Shown: positions 7,336-15,919 of the stretch, piece after piece
Position numbering within the stretch: the stretch's first letter is position 1
How the letters are laid out: each line of letters opens with the position of its first letter
NCBI GenBank assembly: GCA_910585345.1
Contig: CAJUDS010000023.1
Coordinates: 1-30,021, forward strand
Direction of reading: 5' to 3'
DNA from: an uncultured Lachnospiraceae bacterium
GTDB taxonomy: Bacteria; Bacillota; Clostridia; Lachnospirales; Lachnospiraceae
DNA length: 30,021 nucleotides
Made by a program: the position numbers and the translations under genes
The notes under the pieces: generated by a model
Database searches by the model: none
What the model saw: only the letters and a program-made list of their open reading frames with translations
What the model was told of the DNA's origin: nothing

Positions 7336-10300
7336 TCGCCTCCTACTTTTTTAAAGCTTATTATGTTACTATTAAATATTTCTCTTGCATATCCTTGCCC
7401 CAAACCTATATTAGTTTGTAAACCCTCACCTTTAAAAAAGGCATTATTTACATTCCAACCCGATTGAACTTGTGGCATTTCTCCATAATCTTTTATCGAT
7501 TGAGCAGAATTATTACTTACACCTATTTCTCTCAAAGAATCTGTGGTGCCTGCCTTTACTTCAAATTCCACTGTGACTCCCTCATAATTATTTGAGAACG
7601 ATTGAGTAGGTGAAATAAAAGTCTCATTTGTAGGAGGCAATTCCCCCGTCATCCTTAACTGATCATAATCTTCTTGGCTCATAGTTCGATAATACGTTTC
7701 ACTCCCTTCTCCACCATCACCACCGTCTGCTGCAACATACGAGCTCGTTACCGCATACCCGCTTGGGTCGTAGTACGTTACCGGGTTATTTGCGCAGTAC
7801 GCATACAGGTTCAGGCCGTCTCCACGGTAGGTATCCTCCTGCATGAATCTTCCCACTGCCGGGTTGTAGTAGCGTGCCCGCAGGTAGTACTGGCCGGTTA
7901 TGCCGTCATACTGCTGGCCGGTGTAGCGGATACGGTTTTCGATCTGTTCCACGCTGTCCAGTATATTTCCGAACGCGTCGTATCGGTAGCAGTTGCTGAC
8001 TGTTCCGGTTTCATCCGTAATCAGGGCCGTGCTGAGTTGTTCATCTTTATGGTAATAGTAGATCTTCCCGGCTCTGTTTAGTGCCTCTGTTCCGGCTCCC
8101 TGGTGGTAGCTTGTCTGTTCTTTCTCACCTCTTTCATAAACCAGTTCTCCCTTATGGTAGACGAAGCGCAGGAGTTTTCCGTTCTCTTCCATCTCATGAC
8201 GCAGGCCCTCCGGATCGTAGCGGTTTGTCTGTACGGTGCCGTCCTCTAATTCTACTTGTGTTTGTTGGTTTTTCGTATTATAGGTGTAGGTGCGTACGGC
8301 GTCGGGGCGTTGTTCTTTTAGTATACTTCCCTGGCGGTTGTATGTAAACAGGGTTGTAGTGTCGTCGGTCTGGATGGAGGTAAGTTGGTTTCTTTGGTTG
8401 TAGGTGTAGAGGGTCTTTGTCTGGTTGTGTTGTTTGGTTATGCGGTTGCCCGCGGGGTCGTAGGTGTAGCGGGTAATGTCTCCGCTGTTGTTTTCCTGGA
8501 GGAGGCGGTCTCTTTTGTCGTAGGTGTATGTGGTGTTGACGAGGGTGTTTCCCGCGGGGGATGGTTGTATGCCTGTCTTTGTCAGGCGGTTGGCGTTTGC
8601 ATCGTAGGTGTAGTGGAGGGAAAGGAGGAGGGTGTCTTCCTTTCTCGTCTCGAGGCGGCTTAGGTTGCCGTCTTGGTCGTACTGGTAGCAGGTGCGGATG
8701 CCGTTTCCGCAGGCAGTCTGTTTGACGCGGTTTAAAGCATCGTATTGGTATGTTATATCCGCGCCGTCGGTACTGTGTACGCGGCTTGTCCTGCCGAGGA
8801 TGTCGTATTCGTAGTCTGTCCGTACGCCGGCGGGGTCTGTGACGGACGCGGTGCGGCCTGCCGTATCATAAGTATAGGAAAGGAGGCGTTTCCCGGCGGA
8901 GCGTTTTTCTTTTAGTCTGCCCTGTTCATCGTAGGTATACTCGTAGGAGGCGCCGCCGCATACGGCCTGGACGAGGCGGCCGATGGCGTCATAGCGGTAG
9001 GTGGAAACGCAGGGGTTTTCACCGTTCTTATCCACGGCCTTTTCATACACGAGGTTGCCGAGGACGTCGTAGTCGCGGCAGACGCGGTTGCCGTCGCGGT
9101 CGGTGTAGCGGGTGAGCCTGCCCTCCGCGTCGTAGAGGAAGGTCTCTTTCCCGCCCGTCTGGTCGATGCGTTCACGCATTTTGCCGAAGCTGTTGTACAG
9201 GCAGCGTACCGTAGCGCCATTGCCGTCGGCGGCGCTGGCAGTGTGGCCGGAAGGGGTGTAGGCATAGGTTTCCTCTGTCCCGTCGGCGGCACGGACAGTC
9301 GTAATCCTGCCCCAGTCGTCCAGCCCGTACGACGTTCTGACGCCGTTGCCGTCCACGATGTCTGTGATCTGGCCTCTGGCATTGTATTCCCAGCTCTGCA
9401 GGACGTGTCTGTCTCCGTTTCCGCGCCGGATGATTTCTTTTGTATGGCCGTCCATCGTATAGGTGCGTTCGGTCAGGCCGCCGAGGCCGTCCGTTACCGC
9501 AGCGGGCATATCGCGCAGATTGTAAGTTCTCTCTTCCACGGTCTGGCCGAGGGCGTTTGTCGTGCGGATGCGGTTGCCTCTGCTGTCATAGTCGTAGGCG
9601 GTCACGGCGCCGTCTGTCTCTTCTGCGCCGCCGCAGGCTGCGATTTCTTTCACCAGGCGGTCGCTGTGGTCATAGAGGTAGCGGGTGGCGGCGCCGCGGC
9701 CCGTCCGGTGGGTGAGGCGGTTTTTAAGGTCGTAGCGGAAAGCGGCCTTCAGAGGCTTTACGGCGCCGCCCTCCACGCTGCGGGCCGTTACGTTGCCCGC
9801 GTCGTCATAGGTGTAGCGCACGGTGCGGTCGATACCGTTTACGCGGTCCATCGTCCGCTCGGACACGAGACGGCCGTCCCAGTCATAATCCCGCACGATG
9901 CGGGAACCGTCCGGCCTGGTGATCAGCGTCAAGTTGCCGTCAGCGTCGTACGCGTAAGACGTTTCCGCCGTCCGCACTGTCCCGTTGCCCTGGATTTCCT
10001 CTCTTCTGCGGATTCTCCATCCGCTCTTGTTATAGGTATAGCGGATTTTTCTATAGATACCTTCCTCGATGATCTGCTCCTCATAGATCCGGTTGCCCAG
10101 GCAGTCATAGTCATAGCGTGTCTGCGCGCCGCTCTCATCCCATACCCGCGCCAGGCGGCCGCCGCCGTCATAGGCAAAATGGATTGTGTGCCAGCTCACA
10201 GGCTGTGCGTCCTTTGTCACTTCCTGTTTTCCGTATGCCTCCTCCACCTTGTTGCCCTGGCTGTCATAGGAAAAGGCCGTGACGCGGTAGAGGACTGTGT

Positions 10301-13300
10301 CTCCTTCGCGGCGGACGCTGGTCTGCTCCTTTGTCTTTAAGCCGAGGCCGTTATAGCTGTACAGGCTCTCGCCGCCTTCTCCGTCCGTCTCGCGCAGAAC
10401 CTGTCCATGTCCGTTGTATTCATAGGTGTGGAGTACATTCCCCTCCGGGTCGCGGACGGACGTCACGCGGCCCGCGGCGTCATACCCGTACGTATACCCG
10501 GCTCCGTTATCGCTCTCCCTGTCATAAGCCTGCGGCATGACGCGGCGCAGCATATGGCCGTCCGCGTCATAGAAGCGGCGCTCCACACCGCCGTCCGCAT
10601 AGCGGATGCGGATGCAGTTGCCGTCCTTGTCATAGTCATAGACGGTTCCCGCGCCCTCCTCTTTTTTCTCCCGGTAGCTGACAGGATGGATGCTCTTTAC
10701 GACATCCCCGTCAAAGTTGCGCAGCTCTCTGTGGTGGATGCCAAGCGGTGAGATCGTGTCCGTGAGGCGCTCGAGGTAGTCATAGCGGTACGTATAGCCC
10801 GGTTCCCCTCTCTTTAGTCTCTCCGCGGGATAGTAGGCCGACAGATGTCCCATGCGGTCGTACGTCCAGCGGGTGACATTGCCCTCCCCGTCGGTACGTT
10901 TGGTGACAAAATTCCTGGAATTATAGCCCAGCTCCACCGTCCCATAAGTATTATCTATCGTCATGCGGCGGCCCGCGCGGTCATATCCGTATGCCGTCTC
11001 CTCTCCTTTCGGCGTGGTAACGCGGACAGGGTGCGCGCCGTTTTGCTCATAGCGGTAGCTGACAGTATTGCCCACACCGTCCGTCTCCGACAGCTTCCGT
11101 CCCCGGCTGTCATAGGTATAGCGCCTTTCCCGCCACTGTCCGTCGTCAATCTTTTCCCGCACACACAGCACGTTGTGTTCCCCGTCGTATTCCCGCCGCG
11201 TCTCTCTGCCGTCCGTATCCCATACACGTACCAGATCGTGGTTTTCATCATACGCGTACCGGCAGGTGAAGCCGGACGGGCCGCTCTCCGCCGTCTGTCG
11301 TCCGTACGCGTCATACTCCCATGTATTCTCCGCTCCGGTACGGCTCGTCCGGCGTATGCGCAGATTGTCGTCGGAATACGCATAGGATATCCATGTGCCG
11401 TCCTCATAGATGACTTTCTCCGCCAGCATCCCACTGTTGTATTCATAGATTTCCGTCTTTTTGTTTTCACTGTAGCTGACAGTATTTCTGCGGTTTTGAT
11501 CGTCATAGGCAAATGTCTGGTATATCCCTGACTGAAATGTCTGCCTGACCACTCTGCCCGCACCGTCATAATCATTTTCCAGATAGCGGTTCCCGTTTTC
11601 GTCCGTCACGGACACGATATAACCGTTTTCATCGTATGCATAGTGACTCGTTCCCTCGTCCGCGTGCACGACATCCGTCAACAGTTCTCCTTCATAACGG
11701 TACTGGATCCTGCGTCCGATCTCATCCGCGATCTCGAGGATCCTTCCGTTCCTGCTCTCGATGCGCAGTATATTCCCCAGCGGTGAGACAATCCGGCGCA
11801 GTCCGTCCCCGTCGTACGAAAGCTCCACACACTGACAGTTCGGATATTCGATCCGCACCAGTCTGCCTTCCCGGTCATAACGGCAGCGCGTATGCGCGGT
11901 TACGTCCGTGAGGACAAAGCAGCCGTCCTCTTCGCCTAACAGGAACCGGGCCGTGCCCCTGCTGCGGTTTACCCAGCCGTCCTCCTGCCGTTCAAAATAC
12001 ACCGCGTGCCCGGTGATCGTGTCCAGATGGACGCTTCCTTCGCTGCGCGTATCCCGGTAGATACGGCTGTCATAGACAAAAAGCCAGCCCCGGCCCATAG
12101 CCGAGCACGTCTTTCTGCCGGAACGGTACGTGCGCTCCATCCGCAGCGCATCCGGCAGGCTCGCCAGGACGAGATCGGAAGCATAGAGCATATAGCTCCC
12201 CGTCACCGCATCGACCGGATCGCTGATCGCCGCCGACAGCGAATTGGCAAACGCGTTCTGTCCCAGGCTCTGCATGAGATCAAACTCTCTGCCCGTCAGT
12301 CCGCTGCATACCCAGTCCAGTCCCGTGTCCACGCCGGTGCCGATTACCACCTCGCCCACCTTCTGCGCGGCAGCGCCCATCTTATTAATTCCCAGTCCGG
12401 AAAGCGCCCCCTTTGTCAGCCTGCTGCCAATCTGTCCCTGTAACAGGCCAAGACCCATGTTAAACACAAGACCCGCCGGATCCACCTTCCCGTTGCAGAT
12501 CAGATCGGTCATTGCTCCGTTCATCATGTTTCCGCCTACCTGTACCGCCGTCTTGACGTTATTTAGTTTCTGGCTGCCGCAGGCGACACTGAGTACCTTA
12601 TTGGCTTCGCCGATCGTCTGGAAACCGCCGCCGATCGCCTTGCCCGAGACGACGCCGAAGGCAATGTCATTGACAACCTTGGCGATATCATAAGCCATCT
12701 GCTTGTTATCGCCGAAGAGAGACTCAAAAACCGTATCCCGGATCGGGTTAAAGGACTCCGATAAATCGCCGGAGCGGCTCTTGCTCATATCCTGCGCGCC
12801 TTCCGTGATATCCGACGCCGCAAACCCTATCGTCGTCGCCGCCAGCGCATAGGTTCCCAGCATAGCCGGGCCGACCAGCGCCGCGCCCACACCGGCGGTG
12901 CCGACCGTGACTACGGCTCCGACTACCGTCACCGCCACCGCCAGCGCCACGGTCCCGACCGCCGCCAGTATCTTGGTCACACCGCCCAGTACCTGCGATC
13001 TCCCTTCTATATATTTGTCTACAATCTGCGTGCTGACGCCTTCGTTATGATCCGCCCTGGCCTGTGCGTCGCCTTCGGTGATCTGTGCCGCTATCTCGGA
13101 AGCGGCGGGAGAGGCAGGCGTCGTATCGGATGCCTCCAGCTTCACAAAAGCGGCGATAATTTTCGCTTCCTCGGTCAACTCGATTTTTGTCTCTCCGCTG
13201 CCCACAGACGCGGTCAGTGTGCCGCCCACCATAGAGACAGCCTGCACCGGCTCTCCGCCCTCCCCGGCAGGCTCCCCGATCAGCAGATCATTTTCCGCCC

Positions 13301-13928
13301 TGACGCTGACTTCCTTTCCCACGATATAGACATCTCCCGTGGTGTCCAGGCTCACTATCGTCTTTTTCTCTCGATCCGCCGCCGCGCTCGCGCCCGACGG
13401 TGTGAGCAGAAGTTCCGACCCGTTCACATTGGAAAACGACTTAAAGTCCGGATTCTGGGCATAGCCTCCGCCGCCGCTTCCTCCCGCGCCTGCCGTTCCC
13501 GCCGCGGACATGCGGATGGCATGGACTGCCACCGCGTCCTTTTCCTCATCCGTCGGGAAATAGATATGTACCTGGCTTCCCACCTCCGGCATACAGTAGA
13601 TAAAGCTGCTCTCGATCGCAAAGGTAAAATAACGCAGATTCGGCGCGCTGTCGTACTCTTTATCGATATGGAAATGCACTCTCACACAGTTGCCCGCGCG
13701 TTCCATGACCGTCGCCGGGATACTCATGCCGTTGATATACCTGTTTTTCAGCGGTACGCTGCGGACGCCTTTCTCCCTGCTCAGCTCATAAAACCGACAC
13801 AGTTCCCCCGACGCCACCCGGTAGTCTATCGAAGTGACGATCGTACGCAGTCCCCGGAACGCCACCGCCTGAGCCAGACGCAGCGAACGGCCTGTCCGCA
13901 CATTCCATTTCATAATCTCCTGCGACAA
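7332..13928 (-). CDS. VgrG(C-terminal)-Rhs polymorphic toxin, 2198 codons
   Basis: The frame begins TTG at 13928 or ATG at 13913; both lie inside the tail of the VgrG3 hub. Residues about 68-138 are the VgrG OB domain (YCMPEVGSQVHIYFPTDEE). A hydrophobic Ala/Val/Gly-rich segment lies at 312-372, as in Rhs effectors that need chaperoning. The Rhs shell starts at DPVDAVTGSYM (570-580). Dozens of YD repeats follow (YAYDENGYI, YRYDAIGRL types), ending in the Rhs-core YYLRARYYNPAVGRFMQEDT and DPSG at 2054-2057. The variable toxin tip is about 2075-2198, AT-rich, beginning YYRTMSQEDYDQLRMTGELP, then TFISPTQSFSNNY; an ADP-ribosyltransferase-like fold is possible but unproven. The stop overlaps the immunity gene start. 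Rhs shells encapsulate and self-cleave the toxin (family knowledge). Confidence 0.92.
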   Translation of the reverse strand: MSQEIMKWNVRTGRSLRLAQAVAFRGLRTIVTSIDYRVASGELCRFYELSREKGVRSVPLKNRYINGMSIPATVMERAGNCVRVHFHIDKEYDSAPNLRYFTFAIESSFIYCMPEVGSQVHIYFPTDEEKDAVAVHAIRMSAAGTAGAGGSGGGGYAQNPDFKSFSNVNGSELLLTPSGASAAADREKKTIVSLDTTGDVYIVGKEVSVRAENDLLIGEPAGEGGEPVQAVSMVGGTLTASVGSGETKIELTEEAKIIAAFVKLEASDTTPASPAASEIAAQITEGDAQARADHNEGVSTQIVDKYIEGRSQVLGGVTKILAAVGTVALAVAVTVVGAVVTVGTAGVGAALVGPAMLGTYALAATTIGFAASDITEGAQDMSKSRSGDLSESFNPIRDTVFESLFGDNKQMAYDIAKVVNDIAFGVVSGKAIGGGFQTIGEANKVLSVACGSQKLNNVKTAVQVGGNMMNGAMTDLICNGKVDPAGLVFNMGLGLLQGQIGSRLTKGALSGLGINKMGAAAQKVGEVVIGTGVDTGLDWVCSGLTGREFDLMQSLGQNAFANSLSAAISDPVDAVTGSYMLYASDLVLASLPDALRMERTYRSGRKTCSAMGRGWLFVYDSRIYRDTRSEGSVHLDTITGHAVYFERQEDGWVNRSRGTARFLLGEEDGCFVLTDVTAHTRCRYDREGRLVRIEYPNCQCVELSYDGDGLRRIVSPLGNILRIESRNGRILEIADEIGRRIQYRYEGELLTDVVHADEGTSHYAYDENGYIVSVTDENGNRYLENDYDGAGRVVRQTFQSGIYQTFAYDDQNRRNTVSYSENKKTEIYEYNSGMLAEKVIYEDGTWISYAYSDDNLRIRRTSRTGAENTWEYDAYGRQTAESGPSGFTCRYAYDENHDLVRVWDTDGRETRREYDGEHNVLCVREKIDDGQWRERRYTYDSRGRKLSETDGVGNTVSYRYEQNGAHPVRVTTPKGEETAYGYDRAGRRMTIDNTYGTVELGYNSRNFVTKRTDGEGNVTRWTYDRMGHLSAYYPAERLKRGEPGYTYRYDYLERLTDTISPLGIHHRELRNFDGDVVKSIHPVSYREKKEEGAGTVYDYDKDGNCIRIRYADGGVERRFYDADGHMLRRVMPQAYDRESDNGAGYTYGYDAAGRVTSVRDPEGNVLHTYEYNGHGQVLRETDGEGGESLYSYNGLGLKTKEQTSVRREGDTVLYRVTAFSYDSQGNKVEEAYGKQEVTKDAQPVSWHTIHFAYDGGGRLARVWDESGAQTRYDYDCLGNRIYEEQIIEEGIYRKIRYTYNKSGWRIRRREEIQGNGTVRTAETSYAYDADGNLTLITRPDGSRIVRDYDWDGRLVSERTMDRVNGIDRTVRYTYDDAGNVTARSVEGGAVKPLKAAFRYDLKNRLTHRTGRGAATRYLYDHSDRLVKEIAACGGAEETDGAVTAYDYDSRGNRIRTTNALGQTVEERTYNLRDMPAAVTDGLGGLTERTYTMDGHTKEIIRRGNGDRHVLQSWEYNARGQITDIVDGNGVRTSYGLDDWGRITTVRAADGTEETYAYTPSGHTASAADGNGATVRCLYNSFGKMRERIDQTGGKETFLYDAEGRLTRYTDRDGNRVCRDYDVLGNLVYEKAVDKNGENPCVSTYRYDAIGRLVQAVCGGASYEYTYDEQGRLKEKRSAGKRLLSYTYDTAGRTASVTDPAGVRTDYEYDILGRTSRVHSTDGADITYQYDALNRVKQTACGNGIRTCYQYDQDGNLSRLETRKEDTLLLSLHYTYDANANRLTKTGIQPSPAGNTLVNTTYTYDKRDRLLQENNSGDITRYTYDPAGNRITKQHNQTKTLYTYNQRNQLTSIQTDDTTTLFTYNRQGSILKEQRPDAVRTYTYNTKNQQTQVELEDGTVQTNRYDPEGLRHEMEENGKLLRFVYHKGELVYERGEKEQTSYHQGAGTEALNRAGKIYYYHKDEQLSTALITDETGTVSNCYRYDAFGNILDSVEQIENRIRYTGQQYDGITGQYYLRARYYNPAVGRFMQEDTYRGDGLNLYAYCANNPVTYYDPSGYAVTSSYVAADGGDGGEGSETYYRTMSQEDYDQLRMTGELPPTNETFISPTQSFSNNYEGVTVEFEVKAGTTDSLREIGVSNNSAQSIKDYGEMPQVQSGWNVNNAFFKGEGLQTNIGLGQGYAREIFNSNIISFKKVGGE
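7710..8297 (-). repeat. Conserved Rhs-core block, full-length gene copy
   Basis: This is the recipient copy of the block shared with the two orphan fragments. It spans from the last shell repeats through DPSG (7758-7769) to the toxin junction. Confidence 0.85.
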
Positions 13929-14563
13929 CAGCTCCCCGTCCAGATTGACATGATAATAGCGGTCATATCCTTGACCGTCTCATACTCTTCCTCACTGAGA
14001 AAAATCTCTTCTTTCGACTGTGGAATCCCAAAATACGCCCGCCCGTAATCGACCCGGTAATCCGGAATCAAAAAGCTCTGGAAATGGCTTGCCAGCCGCA
14101 CAAGAAAATCCCAGTCTGTCTCTTCATACTGCAAAAGGAAATCCGGTATGACCGCTCCGCCCGTCACGCAGTCCATAATATCGGCCCGCTCCTGATCTTC
14201 CAGCACTTTGCGCATCACCTGGCCATATGTCGCATCCAGATTCAGAAAGCTCTGGCTGACCGGGGCAAGCTGCCAGTCCATCGTACAGGAAACCGCCTTG
14301 ATTTTCAGACAATACAACCCCCTGTAAGGCGCCGTCTCCGCCTCCGTCACCTTTCCGATAAACAGCGGCCCATCCTCATATACTTCTATTTTGGCATTTT
14401 CGGAAATTTCGTGAATGGATTTCTGTATGCCCTCTTCCCCGGCCAGAAGGAGCAGACGGATCCATGCATGCGCGTTAAAGGAAGCCGACAGTGTAAAGTC
14501 CTCCACCTGTACGATTCCTTCCAGCGGAAGCACGATTGTTAACCCCTGATATGTAATCTTCAT
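13910..14563 (-). CDS. VgrG/gpD-like protein 3, N-terminal part, cut by a frameshift
   Basis: The open frame gives 217 residues. AGGAGG precedes the ATG by 5 bases. It starts like a gpD hub (MKITYQGLTIVLPLEGIVQV) and has LQYEETDWDFLVRLASHFQS, matching the same segment of VgrG1 and VgrG2. Homology stops near ETVKDM; the following residues IIMSIWTGSCCRRRL are out-of-frame noise. The -1 frame, open from 13979 downward, continues the expected VgrG sequence (DRYYHVNLDGELLSQE) straight into the Rhs gene. Its TGA overlaps an ATG of the downstream frame (ATGA) with AGGAG 3 bases before, so coupled reinitiation is possible. Mutation, assembly error or a natural split are all open. Confidence 0.75.
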   Translation of the reverse strand: MKITYQGLTIVLPLEGIVQVEDFTLSASFNAHAWIRLLLLAGEEGIQKSIHEISENAKIEVYEDGPLFIGKVTEAETAPYRGLYCLKIKAVSCTMDWQLAPVSQSFLNLDATYGQVMRKVLEDQERADIMDCVTGGAVIPDFLLQYEETDWDFLVRLASHFQSFLIPDYRVDYGRAYFGIPQSKEEIFLSEEEYETVKDMTAIIMSIWTGSCCRRRL

Positions 14564-14572
14564 ATAGCCCTC

Positions 14573-15397
14573 CTATTCCGGCTGCCCCGATAACAGGATC
14601 GTGACGCATCCCCCATAGATACAGGTCAAGTCGCATCTGCGCAGAAGCGGCGCCTCCCCATTGATTGTCACCTTCTCCTGTCCTTTCAGCCACCCCGGGT
14701 TGGGCAGAAACTGCCCGATACATTCCCCCACGCACTGGGATATCAATTCCGCATTCAGCTCCGACGGCGTATCATCCTTTACAAACAGACTGGTAATCCA
14801 GGTACGGAAGGGCGCGCTCGCCTTTTCCTTTTCGATCGCCTCATTGGCCGCATCGAGCGCGGCCTGCGCAGCCGCTATCGTCGAAGGGTTCTCCGCACTC
14901 GTGCAGCCGCCGAAATTAATGACATGATCATTTATCCTGCAGTCCCCCACCGTCATCTGCGGCATCTGCCTCGTATACACCCCATGCGTATCTCCCAGCA
15001 CCAGATAGCTTTCCCGCATCCCGCATGAACACTCGATACGGGCAGTATGGACCACATAGGACGTATCGTCCGCCCTCGACGCACGCAGCTCCTCCTTTTT
15101 CTGCTCCACCGCATCGGCCGCATCCTGGGCCTCCTGGGCTTTGTTCTCAAAGTCCTGCGTGGCTTTGTCCAGCTCGGCGTTCGCCGCATTCAGCTCTTCC
15201 TGTGCTTTGCCCATTCTTTCTATCTGCTCCGGCGTAGGCATATAGCTGGAACCGCTGTCCATCATCGCATCGCTGTAAGCCGCCCTTGCCGCCTCCGCCC
15301 TTGCATTCGCCGCCTCCAGCGCGCTGCTGCTATTCATAAAAGCCTCGTTTGCGCTGCCTGCCGCCTGTTCCAGTGAATGTAAATTTCCTCCTGCCAT
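14573..15397 (-). CDS. DUF4280 (PAAR-like) spike-tip protein with coiled-coil insert
   Basis: A protein of 274 residues; GGAGG is well placed and the start abuts the previous stop. The DUF4280 pattern is visible in two pieces: ECSCGMRESYLVLGD (122-136) with CRINDHVINFGGC (153-165) and NPS, and a C-terminal CDLTCIYGGCVTILLSGQ. The conserved Cys residues and the GGC(V/I) end are typical. DUF4280 proteins are PAAR-like caps that sharpen a VgrG spike (family knowledge). Unusually, the first 110 residues are an Ala/Glu-rich coiled coil (56-108 strongest), and the DUF4280 domain is itself split by an Ala-rich helix and about 60 residues. Placed 9 bases before the VgrG3-Rhs unit, it is likely the tip cap for that spike. 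Confidence 0.85.
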   Translation of the reverse strand: MAGGNLHSLEQAAGSANEAFMNSSSALEAANARAEAARAAYSDAMMDSGSSYMPTPEQIERMGKAQEELNAANAELDKATQDFENKAQEAQDAADAVEQKKEELRASRADDTSYVVHTARIECSCGMRESYLVLGDTHGVYTRQMPQMTVGDCRINDHVINFGGCTSAENPSTIAAAQAALDAANEAIEKEKASAPFRTWITSLFVKDDTPSELNAELISQCVGECIGQFLPNPGWLKGQEKVTINGEAPLLRRCDLTCIYGGCVTILLSGQPE

Positions 15398-15919
15398 CTA
15401 TTCCACCTCCACTTCTTCCAGACAAATTCCCACTACGCTGCGCCGCAACAGGCTTTCCGCCAGCGGCAGGCTGACCACCGGATCCTTTCTCTGCGCTCCC
15501 GCGGGCAGAAACAGATGATGCCCCTCCGCCTTTTTCCCGTCCAGCACCAGTTTTCGCTCCATCCCGTTCGGATAGTACTCGCTCCTGCCGCTCAGCGCAT
15601 CCACATAGTCCAGCAGCGTATGTACATAATGATATTGGAGCGCATTTTCCTTATGAATCAGCATCACGTCCTTAAAGACAGCCGCCGGTTCATAGGCTTT
15701 TAGTATTTCCCGCAGACCGGCGGAAAACATCGTAACCGGACGCTGGATAAAATCGGGCCTCGCCTCTCTTCCGCTTCCCGCCAGATACAAAGGAACCATC
15801 TCTTTGATTTTCTCTTCCTCCGCTTTTACAAACAGATGCCGTCCCCCCGTAATATCGAAATCCCTGTACCTGATACAACAGGGAAGCGACGTATCCTGTG
15901 AAATGAAAAAATACCTCAT
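15398..15919 (-). CDS. Unrecognised 173-aa protein coupled to the pentapeptide and DUF4280 genes
   Basis: The ATG overlaps the stop of the pentapeptide gene and has GGAGGAGG just upstream. The protein begins MRYFFISQDTSLPCCIRYRD, continues with a mixed alpha/beta body and ends in an acidic strand (VVGICLEEVEVE). The stretch SLPLAESLLRRSVVG recalls the C-terminal helix of Imm11/DUF1629-type proteins, but the similarity is weak. The DUF4280 gene begins immediately after its stop. It could be an adaptor, an immunity-like protein, or a structural companion of the PAAR-like tip. No firm function. Confidence 0.6.
   Translation of the reverse strand: MRYFFISQDTSLPCCIRYRDFDITGGRHLFVKAEEEKIKEMVPLYLAGSGREARPDFIQRPVTMFSAGLREILKAYEPAAVFKDVMLIHKENALQYHYVHTLLDYVDALSGRSEYYPNGMERKLVLDGKKAEGHHLFLPAGAQRKDPVVSLPLAESLLRRSVVGICLEEVEVE

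Noticed and set aside
9243..10340. Long plus-strand ORF (365 codons) and many other long frames opposite the rhs gene
   Set aside because: They lie wholly antisense to a strongly supported YD-repeat coding region, have no ribosome binding sites and only reflect its GC-rich periodic codons.
8300..12200. Periodic repeats that could suggest a CRISPR or satellite array
   Set aside because: The periodicity is the protein-level YD repeat of Rhs with degenerate spacing; there are no constant direct repeats with unique spacers.
13910..13979. Programmed -1 ribosomal frameshift signal
   Set aside because: No X-XXY-YYZ slippery heptamer in the proper frame was found in the 70-base overlap, so recoding is not claimed.
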